From Sporolactobacillus sp. STSJ-5 (GTDB taxonomy: Bacteria > Bacillota > Bacilli > Bacillales > Sporolactobacillaceae): a DNA stretch of 64,000 bases. Each line of letters starts with the position of its first letter. Positions within the stretch are counted from its first letter, which is position 1. The stretch spans positions 1 to 64,000 of the forward strand of contig NZ_JANFOJ010000011.1 in NCBI RefSeq assembly GCF_024385605.1, in the 5' to 3' direction. A program made the position numbers and the translations under genes. The notes beneath the pieces were generated by a model, which saw only the letters and a list, made by a program, of their open reading frames with translations, ran no database searches and had not been told where the DNA came from. Below are positions 23,647-33,714 of the stretch, piece by piece.

Positions 23647-24718
23647 CAACCTCACCAACCTTTTCAGACAGAAAACGAGAAGCGTATGCACTATTTGCAA
23701 TCTGATCGATCAATGGTACTGATGCAGCGGTCTTGGACAATCCGGATAAAATATCTTCTGCTTTTCTTTGTAGCACACCGAAAGTGTACAACGGAGACTT
23801 GCCAGTGTTATAATCATCAACCTCTGAAACACGCAATTCGAGATCAATCCCAAACGGATCAAGCGTCACCCAGCAATAATCACCTTTACGCACGTCTTGC
23901 ACGCCTAAACTTTCAAGCTGCAGTGCCGTTAACGTGATTGTGATCGGTATGGAATCGGTCAGCTGTGCTTTGATGTAAGCAAGTAAGCTATCATACTGGG
24001 TGAATCGCTCATCTCGAATAGGAGCAGCGTGCCTAATTCCATAGGTCTGAGCCAGTGGGCTTGTATATTCAGCTTGGGTGACATAGCTTCCGTCCTCATT
24101 CTGCTTACCATAGCCTCGAATGTACGTGCATAGGTTGGTCGTGTCAATCTGTATCTGTGGATCTTGTGCGTTCATGAGATAACGAAATTGATAATCGGTA
24201 TGACGCGATAACTCTTTCGCAATTGTGAATACTTTACCGTTTATCTCATATTCACAACCGAATTTTTCAATCGCACTTTGGAATAACGCAGATGAATTGT
24301 CATCACCGAAATTCTCAACTTCAACCGAATTGTTCAATCCATCTACATTAATCTGCACGCCATATCCAGTACCGGCTAACGCAAAGTCACACAGCTGTTG
24401 CATCGAGTATGTGCCAGTCAGTGTTTCGTAAATATGCATGCTGATTAAGTCTTCATAAAAGCGGTGTTCCGCTGTAAATGTCTTGATTGTGCGCCGTCCT
24501 TTGGTATTTTGAGTAAGGTTCTTAATCACGTACTCATCATCGCCGTACAAGACATAATTCTCGTTCATGAGAAGCACGAATCCGTATTGATTTTTCGCTG
24601 TCTGCCTTGCCGTCACATCAAGCGTTTTCTGACCGTTTGTGATATTCTTTCGCGTGATTTCCGCATCAAGAATCATTTCTTCTTGTCCCGTTATGAGTGA
24701 TCGTATAAATGCATCCAT
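23639..24718 (-). CDS. Tail-associated protein Tal (prophage endopeptidase family)
   Basis: 359 aa, the usual length of the hub domain of siphophage Tal proteins, matching the prophage tail endopeptidase family (ITRKNITNGQKTLDVTARQT, EYEINGKVFTIAKEL, YIRGYGKQNEDGSYVTQAEYTSPLAQTYGIRHAAPIRDERFT). It caps the tail tube under Dit and carries the fibres. No separate hydrolase domain is attached. Confidence 0.8.
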   Translation of the reverse strand: MDAFIRSLITGQEEMILDAEITRKNITNGQKTLDVTARQTAKNQYGFVLLMNENYVLYGDDEYVIKNLTQNTKGRRTIKTFTAEHRFYEDLISMHIYETLTGTYSMQQLCDFALAGTGYGVQINVDGLNNSVEVENFGDDNSSALFQSAIEKFGCEYEINGKVFTIAKELSRHTDYQFRYLMNAQDPQIQIDTTNLCTYIRGYGKQNEDGSYVTQAEYTSPLAQTYGIRHAAPIRDERFTQYDSLLAYIKAQLTDSIPITITLTALQLESLGVQDVRKGDYCWVTLDPFGIDLELRVSEVDDYNTGKSPLYTFGVLQRKAEDILSGLSKTAASVPLIDQIANSAYASRFLSEKVGEVDD

Positions 24719-24727
24719 GTAATCACC

Positions 24728-25576
24728 TCATAAAGAAAGCCAGCGGAATCCAAAGCTGATTGTGAATGCTCCACTTGTTCCACTGACTTGTATATCATTC
24801 CATCCCGGCACGAGACGGATAAATTTCCGATTGCTCTTAGATAAGGCCGATGCTCCATTTAATAAGACACGCGGACCGTTCAAGTCGAGCTCATCGCCAG
24901 ATCCTGTCGGTTGGTTAAACGTGAATGAATCGCCTGTTGTCTGATTTGTAATCGTCATTCCATTTGATGCACCAATAAATTTAATCAGCAATTCGTGAAA
25001 CCGTGGATCGACAGTCTCATCACCGCCGTTATAAATTTGAAAACTGTTTTGCGACCAGATATATTGCAGATCATCTTCCAGCGTGATTCCTGCGCCGACC
25101 GCCTGCCACTTGTTCGAATCGAAATCTACTGGATCAACGTCTGTTCGACCGACACTCTGCGCATAGGGCGAATCGCTGATTAAATCGATTGTAAATTTAC
25201 CTTCTCGCGCCTTCTGCTCTATGTTGAATTTACTGTCATACTTCACATGCCAACGTTTTCCTGGTTGGGCGTCGCAGATTAGATAGAAATACTCACGGCT
25301 ATCAAACGCACGAAACACTTCATCTTGATACAAAGTGAAATCCGGAATATCCACGGATCGAAGTTCACATTCAGCGTGCAGCGTTCGACCGTCTAACGTC
25401 GTCCCCATGTCAATAAATCCATTACGCCCCTCAATCGTTTCTCTGCTGTGAACTGGCGAAGGAGCATCAGGATAGAACCCTTTGACGAGTATACCGGCCG
25501 ACCGCATATCATATTCATCGCCGTTAAGACGAACAATTCGAAAGTTGTGGCTCAGATATTTGGGAATATGAATCAT
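24728..25576 (-). CDS. Distal tail protein Dit
   Basis: 282 aa. Sipho_tail family pattern: N-terminal [29 protein letters not shown] and [23 protein letters not shown], then a galectin-like C-terminal half ending in an [29 protein letters not shown] fold. It forms the hexameric hub of the baseplate, between tape measure and Tal as usual. Confidence 0.85.
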   Translation of the reverse strand: MIHIPKYLSHNFRIVRLNGDEYDMRSAGILVKGFYPDAPSPVHSRETIEGRNGFIDMGTTLDGRTLHAECELRSVDIPDFTLYQDEVFRAFDSREYFYLICDAQPGKRWHVKYDSKFNIEQKAREGKFTIDLISDSPYAQSVGRTDVDPVDFDSNKWQAVGAGITLEDDLQYIWSQNSFQIYNGGDETVDPRFHELLIKFIGASNGMTITNQTTGDSFTFNQPTGSGDELDLNGPRVLLNGASALSKSNRKFIRLVPGWNDIQVSGTSGAFTISFGFRWLSL

Positions 25577-28500
25577 TGAGGTCTAACCCCCTTCCGATAC
25601 AATGCAGCAGCAGCTCTGTCAGCGATGCTCTGTGAAAACTCGTCCTCATCTGTTTCATATTCGAAATGGTTATCACCAGTGACATAGACATTAACTGTTG
25701 GAGCCATAGGCGAGCCAACTCCACTTAATTGCAGCTTAGGCATGGACAGATTAAATGACCGATTAGCCAAGTCATGAATCCCTTGGGCATAATGCGGAAT
25801 ATCAGCCATGAACTCTTTAATTGACGGCCATACCTGCGTGCCCTTTGGCAATTTCTTAAACAGCGTAGGGAAAGCAGGACTTAATCCCAACAAACCATTT
25901 GGCAGAAGGAACGGTTCTTTCTTACCGTCATCGCCTAGAACGGCATCACCGCCCGGATGGCCTTTGGTTCCGTTTGCGTAACCGTGACCGTGGCCGATGA
26001 CGCTTAACATACCCTTAATGCCATACCTACTTTTTGCGTAATTAATACCGGCCAGAAGGCTGTCTAACCCTTTGAATATGTTCCCAAACCCCGGAAATTT
26101 GTAGGCGTTGAATGTCGCACTGATCGTTTGAACAAGTCCTTTTGCCAAATCGCCCGTTTTCGTGTTCGCATCAGTGTATCCGTGTTGAACCGCTTTTGCA
26201 TTACCACCTGATTCAGACTTAATTTGTCGAAGCCACGCATTGATATAGGATGCTGACGTCGGCACGCCATTCATTGCCAGTGCTCGCTGAACAGTCGATC
26301 TCCAACGTTCAACGCCTTGCCCCGGTGGATCGTCAGCAAGAGCGAACTTTTTCTTAACAAAGGCTCCGGCTGAATCTTTAATCTTAGTTAAAGCGCCTTT
26401 GGAGAGGTTTCCGAATGCACCGGGTAGGTCTGGTGTACCGAAGCCCATTTTATCTAATACCGTGTTTAATAACTCAGTAGGATGTGATGCGTAATCCCAA
26501 ACATCAAGTGCCATATCCTTCGCTTTGCCGGCGATGCTTGTAATCCCACCCCATGCTTTACTTGCAGCACCTGTGATCCAGCTGCCAACACCATTTTTAT
26601 AGGCCGGCATAGTACTCATCATCTTTTTAATGGATGACCAGACAACCGTACCTTTTGGTAGATTTGGATACAAGGTCGGCTTATTAGGACTGACTCCCAT
26701 TTGACCATTTGGCAACATGTACGGTTCTTTTTTGCCACCATCGCCCATAACAGCGTCGCCACCCGGATGTCCACCTGTTCCTTTGGCATAATAAGCGAAT
26801 TGTGCAGCTTTAAAATCCGGCATTTTCCACTTTATACCTATTTTCCCGAGAATCCATTCTATGCCCCCCGTTACAGCGTTGATCCCCTTTGCAATACCAT
26901 CATTCATCTTATTTGATAGCCAAATAACACCGTTAACAGCTTTCTTCCCCATAGACTTAATGCCGTCACCAATGCGCCCCGGCAGTGCTTTGGCACCATC
27001 TACGATGTGATTCCAAGCACTTGATGCCATGCTTTTCATAGACGATAGAGGATGGCTGAAAAAGCCAGATATTTGTCCCCAATGACCTCTAACCATTCCG
27101 ATTACTGCACCTATACTGTTATCCCACAGCCATTTAATAAATGACCAAGCGGTGCTAATTGCACCTTTCGCTCTCGTTAATGGTCCGATCAACGCAGGGT
27201 AAATCTGTGCCCAATGACCCGTAATCATCTTGACTACTATTCCAATGGAGCTATCCCAAAGGTACTTAATAAATCCCCATAGAGAGGAAAAAACCGTCTT
27301 CAGCAAACCTCCGAAGGCTTTCGCACCCTTTAGAATCCGTCCGACAAATAAGAGATCAAAGATGTTCCAGATAAACTGTATCGCTCCGGAAAAAAGTTGC
27401 TTTATGCCTTCCCACATCTTGCCCCAGTTTCCAGTGAACAGGCCTGCGAAAATCTTAATTAACCCCATGAGGATATTTAAAGCACCCTGGACAACACCCT
27501 TAATCGTGCCAAAGACACTCTCGACAATAAAGGCGATGATTGGCATAGCAAGTTTCAATATTGCCAAGATCACATTCATGACGTTCTTAACTGCAGATGT
27601 GATCACATCTCCGTTTTCTTTCCAAAAATCTACTATTTGATTAACAACTGATTGCACAAAATCGATGAATGCCATAATCCCCGGTTTCAAGTACGGCCAA
27701 ATGATATTCCAAGCGGCAATGATAAACTTACCGATTCCTTGAAACGACTTCACAATGTTATTTAGCGACATCGTAACGTAGGTCTTGACCGTATTTATAG
27801 CGGAAATGACCATGTTCACTTGTTCCGGAGATAGTCCCAAAGCGATTAAAATAGATACGCCTTTTCCGGTATTGCCAGTCAATATATTAAAGACACCGGA
27901 TATTGCGTCTTTAACAAAATTGAATCCTTTAGAAGCAGTCTGAGCGCCTTGATTGACGTTATTAAAGAAGCCCATAAGCATGTTCGCACCACTTTGTCCG
28001 AATACCTCAACAAGCGAATTCTTGAAGCCGTTAATATCGCCATTCATTAAAGCAGTTGCCCCATCAAAAAGCGGCATAATATGCCTAAGCCCGGATTCGA
28101 GTTTATCAAACATCGGTTTAGACAACTCTTGTATTGCTGTTGACACAAAGCCTCGGATATTAGACAGCATACCTTTCCATGTCGTGGATTGAATCTTCAT
28201 GCCGTTTTTATAGCGTTCTTGCATCAATCCTAAAAGAGCTTGATTAAATTTCTTTTGATCGGTGATCTGGCCCTTATTGTTGACGACAAGACCCAGACGC
28301 ATCTGCTTTGCTTGATCAACAATCATATTTTTAGTGATGCCAAACTCTTTCAACCGCTCCAATTCACCTGTCTGAGCATCAGCTATAGCTTCCACACCCT
28401 GATCCATGGATTTCCCCATAACAGAAGCCATATCGCCTACTGCAGGTAGAATCTTGCGGGCGTTCAATCCATAAGATGAAAGTTTAGCCGTCGCATCGAC

Positions 28501-28818
28501 AATTTCATCGGTTTCAAACGGTGTCTTATTTGCAAAATTCTTTGCCCAAGCAAGTGTTTGAGCCGCTTTTTTGTGGCTTTTCATGACGACTGTCAGTGTA
28601 TTTAAATACTGCTCCATGTTAGCATTAGCGCCAATGGTCGATGCCCCTGCTACATTTATAGCTTTAGCAACCCCAGTAAAGATTGCTTTTCCGACAGCAA
28701 CACCAGTTGCAATCTTGGAAACGCCCTTAAGATATCCGATAAAGCCCTTTAATCCTTTTCGCGCATTGCTATCGTCAACACTGATCTCGACATTGGCACC
28801 GCCAACTGTATTCGCCAT
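25573..28818 (-). CDS. Tape measure protein with lytic transglycosylase domain
   Basis: 1081 aa from ATG 28818 (GGTGGGGGG upstream). TP901-type front (about 30-250), long hydrophobic/Trp-rich helical middle with repeated [25 protein letters not shown] units, then an SLT domain near 900-1000 ([13 protein letters not shown], catalytic Glu). A ~65-residue module beginning [23 protein letters not shown] occurs twice, on either side of the SLT-containing region. Length sets tail length; the SLT domain opens cell wall during DNA injection. Confidence 0.9.
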   Translation of the reverse strand: MANTVGGANVEISVDDSNARKGLKGFIGYLKGVSKIATGVAVGKAIFTGVAKAINVAGASTIGANANMEQYLNTLTVVMKSHKKAAQTLAWAKNFANKTPFETDEIVDATAKLSSYGLNARKILPAVGDMASVMGKSMDQGVEAIADAQTGELERLKEFGITKNMIVDQAKQMRLGLVVNNKGQITDQKKFNQALLGLMQERYKNGMKIQSTTWKGMLSNIRGFVSTAIQELSKPMFDKLESGLRHIMPLFDGATALMNGDINGFKNSLVEVFGQSGANMLMGFFNNVNQGAQTASKGFNFVKDAISGVFNILTGNTGKGVSILIALGLSPEQVNMVISAINTVKTYVTMSLNNIVKSFQGIGKFIIAAWNIIWPYLKPGIMAFIDFVQSVVNQIVDFWKENGDVITSAVKNVMNVILAILKLAMPIIAFIVESVFGTIKGVVQGALNILMGLIKIFAGLFTGNWGKMWEGIKQLFSGAIQFIWNIFDLLFVGRILKGAKAFGGLLKTVFSSLWGFIKYLWDSSIGIVVKMITGHWAQIYPALIGPLTRAKGAISTAWSFIKWLWDNSIGAVIGMVRGHWGQISGFFSHPLSSMKSMASSAWNHIVDGAKALPGRIGDGIKSMGKKAVNGVIWLSNKMNDGIAKGINAVTGGIEWILGKIGIKWKMPDFKAAQFAYYAKGTGGHPGGDAVMGDGGKKEPYMLPNGQMGVSPNKPTLYPNLPKGTVVWSSIKKMMSTMPAYKNGVGSWITGAASKAWGGITSIAGKAKDMALDVWDYASHPTELLNTVLDKMGFGTPDLPGAFGNLSKGALTKIKDSAGAFVKKKFALADDPPGQGVERWRSTVQRALAMNGVPTSASYINAWLRQIKSESGGNAKAVQHGYTDANTKTGDLAKGLVQTISATFNAYKFPGFGNIFKGLDSLLAGINYAKSRYGIKGMLSVIGHGHGYANGTKGHPGGDAVLGDDGKKEPFLLPNGLLGLSPAFPTLFKKLPKGTQVWPSIKEFMADIPHYAQGIHDLANRSFNLSMPKLQLSGVGSPMAPTVNVYVTGDNHFEYETDEDEFSQSIADRAAAALYRKGVRPQ

Positions 28819-28840
28819 GTTCCCCCCACCTTTCAAACAA

Positions 28841-28876
28841 AAATAAAAAAACCAAGCATTAGCCTGCCTTTGGTTT
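28841..28876 (-). terminator. Terminator-like hairpin before the tape measure gene
   Basis: Minus strand CCAA ... TTGG stem followed by TTTTTTTATTTTTG, at the end of the tail chaperone GT frame. It may tune expression between chaperone and tape measure. Confidence 0.5.
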
Positions 28877-29176
28877 CCACCATTGACCAGTTACCCAATC
28901 TCCAGTGTCCTCTTCTTGTGTTCGATTATCCTCATAATCAGGAAGCAGCATCTTTTCCGGATGACTTTCGCCAAACATTCCGCTAATCGCCGCCAAAACG
29001 CCGCGCATAGTTTCTTCAGATGTCATTTGTCTGTGTTCATACTGTTCTCTATTCGCTTGTTCGCATTTTCGCTTGAGCCAATGGAACGTATGATTAATCA
29101 CGTATTCTTCCGTATATCGAAAGTGAGAAGATACACGCTCAACCATGCTGATTACATCCTGTACGAGTGATCCCAT
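28859..29176 (-). CDS. Tail assembly chaperone, T part of the frameshifted G-T fusion
   Basis: 105 codons from the first ATG (29176), but the same frame is open upstream to about 29268, inside the G gene, and reads QKEHESSYKSGNSSGGEVSSG then [14 protein letters not shown]. It is in the -1 frame relative to G, so the natural product is probably a G-T fusion of about 262 aa made by programmed frameshifting, as in lambda and most siphophages. Helical, with [10 protein letters not shown] and a Trp-rich C-terminus. Confidence 0.75.
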   Translation of the reverse strand: MGSLVQDVISMVERVSSHFRYTEEYVINHTFHWLKRKCEQANREQYEHRQMTSEETMRGVLAAISGMFGESHPEKMLLPDYEDNRTQEEDTGDWVTGQWWKPKAG

Positions 29177-29211
29177 GTCGGATAAAAATTCTTCGAAGTT
29201 ACGTCCAGAAC

Positions 29212-29649
29212 TTACTTCGCCGCCGCTACTGTTGCCGCTTTTGTAGCTGCTTTCGTGTTCTTTTTGCGGAATACTTTTGCCATGTTCTGGACTGCCGTAA
29301 AAGCCTTTTTAATGTTCGACTTCTCCATGAACGCTTGAAGCAGTTGCAAGGTATCAACAAAGTCAAGATCAAGCGCTTTGTCCTCATTAATATCAAGAGC
29401 AACATTCAATAATTTTGCAATTTGTTCCTCGTTTAGCAACGATAGAACAGTTGAAACAACTTCAATCTCTGTCATTTTCTCATATCCATCGATACTTTCT
29501 AAAATTTCTGTTCCGCTATCCGCAATCAACTTCGCCAGCTGAATAACGCGACGATTTGTCAACTTTGGGATGGGCAGTTCAATGCCGCTTTCAAGCTTCA
29601 CCGTTCCAAGATTATCAAGATCAAGCGATTCTACTGTTTTTGTCGCCAA
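29212..29649 (-). CDS. Tail assembly chaperone G
   Basis: 145 aa, helical, beginning ATKTVESLDLDNLGTVKLESGIELPIPKLTNRRVIQLAKLIADSG, ending in a Lys/Ala-rich tail (KKNTKAATKAATVAAAK). Located between the tail tube and tape measure, the standard place for the chaperone that coats the tape measure protein. An A-rich slip site CGCAAAAAGAAC lies at 29257-29268 near its end. Confidence 0.8.
   Translation of the reverse strand: MATKTVESLDLDNLGTVKLESGIELPIPKLTNRRVIQLAKLIADSGTEILESIDGYEKMTEIEVVSTVLSLLNEEQIAKLLNVALDINEDKALDLDFVDTLQLLQAFMEKSNIKKAFTAVQNMAKVFRKKNTKAATKAATVAAAK
29257..29268 (-). promoter_or_regulatory. Candidate -1 ribosomal frameshift site
   Basis: In-frame CGC AAA AAG AAC. A -1 slip on the five A residues joins G to an open frame that runs without a stop to 28859. 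It is not a perfect X-XXY-YYZ heptamer (C-AAA-AAG), so the exact slip codon is uncertain. Confidence 0.55.
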
Positions 29650-29662
29650 TTAAAGTCCCTCC

Positions 29663-30475
29663 TTAGGCCAATACCTGTTCAAATTCAACCATGACATTTT
29701 CATCTTCTGGAAGATCATCAACCGTATGTGCATTCATCTGCAAAGGAAGCAGTTTCTGACCTTTTTCATAAGTTGTTTCCGAATCATCACCAGATACTTT
29801 GCAGTTATAGAACACGATCCCATAAAGTGTGCCGTCTTTTTTCATAGAAAGCAGAGCAACTTGGAATGCAGGTACGTCTGACGGTGCGCCATAACTCATT
29901 TTTTTGTAGCCGAGTTCAGTTACTGGAGATACTTCTGCTGATTCAGTGTGCGGCGAAGTCAAGGCTTCAGCCAGCGTAATTTTATTCCCATCTACGGCAG
30001 CTATCTTTTTAAATTCATCATCAATCTTCAAATATCCATTCGCAGTAAACCCAGTCCCCGAAGCTACGTTAAGCACGGTTGAACCTGCTACCGTTGCATT
30101 GGACATTGTGGTTGCTGTACCAAGTTCTGCCGGCACTTCCGTGATCGTTCCACCAATCCAAGCAAGCTGACGGTTATCAATGGTCGGTTCTGCAAGATTA
30201 GTAGACAGCGTGTTTGTAAATCCTGTGATCGTCTGATCGATTGGCTCAACGGACTGATCTACTTCAACATCATCCGTGTCAAACCCACGTGATGTTGAGA
30301 TACCATCGTTGGTAGCGCCAAGATCACGCCAACCAGCTTTTGCATCGTAGCTCGCAAGATCAATGATATCCGATAGCTTTTCTGGGCGTGTTGCGCCAAA
30401 AGGAGCGATCAAAAGCCGTCCCGGTCCACCGTAAACAGTAGCTTGTTTATTGTTGATTCTCTGAAATTTTGCCAT
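29663..30475 (-). CDS. Major tail (tube) protein
   Basis: 270 aa. Beta-rich, beginning MAKFQRINNKQATVYGGPGRLLIAPFGA and containing DTDDVEVDQSVEPIDQTITGFTNTLSTNLAEPTIDN, as in siphophage tube proteins. Residues about 120-175 (TTMSNATVAGSTVLNVASGTGFTANGYLKIDDE) form an inserted Ig-like or surface domain. Downstream of head completion genes and upstream of the chaperones, as expected. Confidence 0.82.
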   Translation of the reverse strand: MAKFQRINNKQATVYGGPGRLLIAPFGATRPEKLSDIIDLASYDAKAGWRDLGATNDGISTSRGFDTDDVEVDQSVEPIDQTITGFTNTLSTNLAEPTIDNRQLAWIGGTITEVPAELGTATTMSNATVAGSTVLNVASGTGFTANGYLKIDDEFKKIAAVDGNKITLAEALTSPHTESAEVSPVTELGYKKMSYGAPSDVPAFQVALLSMKKDGTLYGIVFYNCKVSGDDSETTYEKGQKLLPLQMNAHTVDDLPEDENVMVEFEQVLA

Positions 30476-30488
30476 TTATATGCCCTCC

Positions 30489-30848
30489 CTAGGCTTCACA
30501 ATTATCTAATCTCATATAGCACCATGACTCCGGTTTTCCTGTGTCATCGTCTATATCAGGCATTGGTGCCGTCTCATGTTGACACCACATTACATCAAGC
30601 CCTTGTATGTTTCCTGCATACCGTTCAATCATGTTCATCGCTCGAATAAGTGCTTGCGTGGCTTGCGAGGATGACACTGCACGAACCAATAACTGCAATC
30701 GGGTATAATCGCTACCCCCTGCATTTTTAATCATCAGAACAGGCAGTGTAGCCCCCGTGGGTATCTCATTACCATAGACTGGAACATTAGGAATGTACGT
30801 TTTAAAAAATTTAAGTACAGGAGGAATCGGATCAACATAATCAATCAT
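30489..30848 (-). CDS. Tail terminator/completion protein
   Basis: 119 aa: DYVDPIPPVLKFFKTYIPNVPVYGNEIPTGATLPVLMIKNAGGSDYTRLQLLVRAVS, then helix and SWCYMRLDNCEA. The layout matches phage tail terminator proteins (gpU/gp17-like) that end the tail tube at the head. Position between the HK97 gp10-like gene and the tube gene supports this. Confidence 0.7.
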   Translation of the reverse strand: MIDYVDPIPPVLKFFKTYIPNVPVYGNEIPTGATLPVLMIKNAGGSDYTRLQLLVRAVSSSQATQALIRAMNMIERYAGNIQGLDVMWCQHETAPMPDIDDDTGKPESWCYMRLDNCEA

Positions 30849-30860
30849 CTGGTAGCCCCC

Positions 30861-31268
30861 TTACAGTCCAAGTGTCCGCTTGATTTGTTCTTGAGACACT
30901 TTAACCATGCGCTCTTTTGATTGGTCGAGCGCATCAGCCATGATGTTAAATCGTTTTTCCAAGCTGCTTGCATAGACGACATTGGAGCCAATACGCAAAA
31001 TTGTTTTACCATTTTGGTCAACAATTTCATGAATAACATCGGCATCAGTTGCAGGAGAACCCGACTTATAACCGATTGAGTTAACATAAAGTCCAGTATC
31101 AATATGACCTTCGTTCCTCGTAACTTCTTTCGCTGTATCCGCCCATGCCATTCCTGCTGCCTGAACAGCTTTTTTCTTTGCTGAAACAAGCTTTTGCGGC
31201 GCCGTTTTTTGAAACCACCGTTGCGTTTTTTTATCAATATTCATATTGAACTTCATACCATCGGCCAT
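30861..31268 (-). CDS. HK97 gp10-like head-tail/tail completion protein
   Basis: 135 aa. KTAPQKLVSAKKKAVQAAGMAWADTAKEVTRNEGHIDTGLYVNSIGYK and GSNVVYASSLEKRFNIMADAL are typical of the HK97 gp10 family (TGxLxxSI and VxYAxxxExG). It acts in joining tail to head. Stop and next start are 12 bp apart. Confidence 0.8.
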   Translation of the reverse strand: MADGMKFNMNIDKKTQRWFQKTAPQKLVSAKKKAVQAAGMAWADTAKEVTRNEGHIDTGLYVNSIGYKSGSPATDADVIHEIVDQNGKTILRIGSNVVYASSLEKRFNIMADALDQSKERMVKVSQEQIKRTLGL

Positions 31269-31631
31269 TTACTCACTACCCTTCAATACGGCTTCGTAGT
31301 GGTGCAGGCGCGTGCGTCCATAAATTGGCTGCGCATCTTGGAGTGAAAACGATCCAGTTAGCACAGCATTTCCAGCTTTATCTTTCAGGTCATTAACCGT
31401 CATTGCATTGTTCAGTTCCTGTCCTGGTCCAGTGAACAGAACATATTGCGTGATATAGTTCTGCCCATTCGGATCTACTGAAACAGTTTTGTGGACCTGA
31501 TGGACGCGGCACAGAACATCCTCAATCTCAGTCGGATTAGAATAAATCGGCTGACCATAGTCATCTTCACCTGTTTTTATGCCGGGAATATGCAACGTGC
31601 ATCGATGGATCAGCATTTTTCGGAAACTCAT
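31269..31631 (-). CDS. Head closure protein (head-tail joining)
   Basis: 120 aa from ATG 31631, preceded by AGGTGA and overlapping the previous stop. FRKMLIHRCTLHIPGIKTGEDDYGQPIYSNPTEIEDVLCRVHQ, then beta-rich YITQYVLFTGPGQELNNAMTVND, is the pattern of SPP1 gp16-like stopper proteins. Confidence 0.75.
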   Translation of the reverse strand: MSFRKMLIHRCTLHIPGIKTGEDDYGQPIYSNPTEIEDVLCRVHQVHKTVSVDPNGQNYITQYVLFTGPGQELNNAMTVNDLKDKAGNAVLTGSFSLQDAQPIYGRTRLHHYEAVLKGSE

Positions 31632-32044
31632 CGGCAATCACCTGGTCCGGACACAGAAAAAAAGCTCGCACCGTAAACTTTTGACGGTGTAAGCCCCTTT
31701 AAAATCATATCCAGTTCAGGAATGCCGGTGCTGTCGCTTTGCGGCGTCGCCTTCTGCATCTTTGTATATTGGTAATTGCCCATACGCTCCGACTGCATGC
31801 CGGAGATCGCTTCATCCTTCACGTCATCTTGGCTTTGATACCAAAGCAGATCGACAAGATGGATATCTGCCGTCTGCAGGTCAGTCAATATGCCTTCGTC
31901 AGCCGTACCCGAGTAATCAACACCAGTCGCATAATAAATCCACCGTTCGGCACGCTTAATATAAGCCGTCAGTTTTTCATCATCTAATTCTTTTACCTCA
32001 GGGAAGGCTGTTCCGTCCCTGATATTTTCCAATATGGCAAACAT
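31628..32044 (-). CDS. Head-tail adaptor (gp6/YqbG-like, DUF3199)
   Basis: 138 aa, helical: DDEKLTAYIKRAERWIYYATGVDYSGT, LQTADIHLVDLLWYQSQDDVKDEAISGMQSERMGNYQYTKM. Matches connector adaptors that bind the portal ring (gp6/gp15 fold; YqbG of the skin element). The third connector gene in the usual capsid-adaptor-stopper order. Confidence 0.75.
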   Translation of the reverse strand: MFAILENIRDGTAFPEVKELDDEKLTAYIKRAERWIYYATGVDYSGTADEGILTDLQTADIHLVDLLWYQSQDDVKDEAISGMQSERMGNYQYTKMQKATPQSDSTGIPELDMILKGLTPSKVYGASFFSVSGPGDCR

Positions 32045-32045
32045 A

Positions 32046-32216
32046 TCACTTCACCTCAACAATAAAACCTGCCTTGATCCGTTTCCTAAGTTCAGGAGAA
32101 GGATTCTTCGGGAGTTCCTTTTCTTGTGTTCCCGCCAAACTAAAAGAACTCTCAGCATATTGCGTTTTTGGGTCCTTAAGCTTAAATAATTTTGGTGATT
32201 GGTTAGTTGCTGCCAT
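32046..32216 (-). CDS. Small phage protein in capsid-connector gap
   Basis: 56 aa: SPKLFKLKDPKTQYAESSFSLAGTQEKELPKNPSPELRKRIKAGFIVEV. ATG follows GGAGTGA; the stop is 2 bp from the adaptor's start region. Proteins like this (short, ending in a binding motif 'lxxaIkaGxIvEv') occupy the YqbF position in related phages; role unknown. Confidence 0.6.
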   Translation of the reverse strand: MAATNQSPKLFKLKDPKTQYAESSFSLAGTQEKELPKNPSPELRKRIKAGFIVEVK

Positions 32217-32228
32217 TTATCTCACTCC

Positions 32229-33314
32229 TTAGCTTCTCGCAGTATCTAGCGTCATGATGAGACGTGCATTCTTTTGGAATGGTACATAGTCGTCAGTGAC
32301 CGTCGCATAAGAACCTTCGACCTGCGTCTTGACGTTACGCTGAGACTCTACTGAAAGTGGTTTGAACTGATAATTGATCAGCGCATAGTCCGTATCAACC
32401 AGCATAATCCGGTTGTCAGGCATTTTACTGGAAACAAACGGAGAGGCATTGATAAAATCAGGCACATTTCCGTTTCTCAGTTCCTGCAGGAAAATTAAAT
32501 TACCGGAATCCTCTTTTTGTTCAGCCCAAGCTTCAGCAGTTTTTAGATTCATTACGGCCAATTTTGGTGTGAACCCATATTCATCCTGCATGTACTGAGC
32601 AGAATACCAAGCATCAGTCAATTTCAGCGTGTTGGCTGTTTTGACGCCAATCGTCGGTGCCGCATCGGCTCCATCACCAAAATAACCATTCAGCAGGCGG
32701 TCAATCGCCCGATATTCGTCGGTACGTGCCAGGCGCTGCCCACGTAGCTGAACATGCAGTGCCAGCAAATCAATGTTCATCGACTTCGCTTCGTCCGCAA
32801 TCTCAACACCAGCGCCGCGTTTAAATACTTGAATCGTGTGGCTACCGTCAATTTTGATGATTGCTGTCGGAATAGGAGCCGCCTGACCAACTTTTGAGAA
32901 GTCCAGTTCATCCTTATCCGGATCTTCAATGTAATACCACTGATACGTTTGTTGATCGATGCCGACCGTCTTTGCAACAAGCTGAGATGCACGACCTTGC
33001 TTTGCATAGCCAATACGAATCCCGTCTTCAACAATCGTATTGAACAACGGTTTCGTATTGTCATTCGAATACAGAGATCGAACTGATTCAAGACCGATCT
33101 GGTCATAACCGAATGCACGGATCGCATCTTTGAGCGTCACGCCTTCGTTTTCCAAATAACGTTGGAACAAAATAGACGACCGGCCATTTGCCAAGTCGTC
33201 TGCATTTACAGCTAATCGCTTGTCTTTTGCAGCGATGCTGCGCATTTCAGCTTGCAGTTCTGCGCCACTTTTCAGTTCGACGACTTCACCGCGTGCATTT
33301 TTAATTTTTTTCAT
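32229..33314 (-). CDS. Major capsid protein
   Basis: 361 aa. Highly charged N-terminal ~70 residues that may act as internal scaffold, then an HK97-type fold suggested by order and content (QWYYIEDPDKDELDFSKVGQAAPIPTAIIKIDGSHTIQVFKRGAGVEI, LNLKTAEAWAEQKED, VDTDYALINYQFKPLSVESQRNVKTQVEGSYATVTDDYVPFQKNARLI). Flanked by the decoration protein and connectors. Family call rests on context and general character. Confidence 0.8.
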   Translation of the reverse strand: MKKIKNARGEVVELKSGAELQAEMRSIAAKDKRLAVNADDLANGRSSILFQRYLENEGVTLKDAIRAFGYDQIGLESVRSLYSNDNTKPLFNTIVEDGIRIGYAKQGRASQLVAKTVGIDQQTYQWYYIEDPDKDELDFSKVGQAAPIPTAIIKIDGSHTIQVFKRGAGVEIADEAKSMNIDLLALHVQLRGQRLARTDEYRAIDRLLNGYFGDGADAAPTIGVKTANTLKLTDAWYSAQYMQDEYGFTPKLAVMNLKTAEAWAEQKEDSGNLIFLQELRNGNVPDFINASPFVSSKMPDNRIMLVDTDYALINYQFKPLSVESQRNVKTQVEGSYATVTDDYVPFQKNARLIMTLDTARS

Positions 33315-33327
33315 TCATCCCATCTCC

Positions 33328-33714
33328 TTAGGCGAGAAACTCGCATGTATTATCGTCGTTCACTTGCACAACCAATGTATTGTTGGCAGCGCCCGCTACT
33401 TTTAAGCCGCCACTGCCATCGGCAACAACGGAATTTCCAACAGCAACCGTTCCAGAGTACGGTGCCACATAATTACGGTTGAAGCCGAGCACATAAACAC
33501 CAAGTGGTGCATCCGGTGATGACACGTCATGCTTGGCAATTGCCTGCACAGCGTCACCATCAGCGACTTTCAATACTGAATACCCTGCGGCAGTATCAAA
33601 TTTTAGAAGCTGCCCTGCTTTAATAGGTGCTTCGGCTGTAGCCTGACTTGCAAATACCGTGAGTGACAGTCCGTAATCATCTGGTAGCATTCCGCCTGTT
33701 TTGATATAAGGCAT
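33328..33714 (-). CDS. Capsid decoration protein (DUF2190-like)
   Basis: 128 aa, Gly/Ala/Val-rich beta protein: APIKAGQLLKFDTAAGYSVLKVADGDAVQAIAKHDVSSPDAPLGVYVLGF ... GTVAVGNSVVADGSGGLKVA. This is the character of DUF2190 / lambda gpD-type decoration proteins. Placed between protease and capsid genes. Confidence 0.75.
   Translation of the reverse strand: MPYIKTGGMLPDDYGLSLTVFASQATAEAPIKAGQLLKFDTAAGYSVLKVADGDAVQAIAKHDVSSPDAPLGVYVLGFNRNYVAPYSGTVAVGNSVVADGSGGLKVAGAANNTLVVQVNDDNTCEFLA

Noticed and set aside
30845-31237. 130-codon frame overlapping the gp10-like gene
   Set aside because: Shadow of the 135-aa gp10-like protein, with implausible composition.
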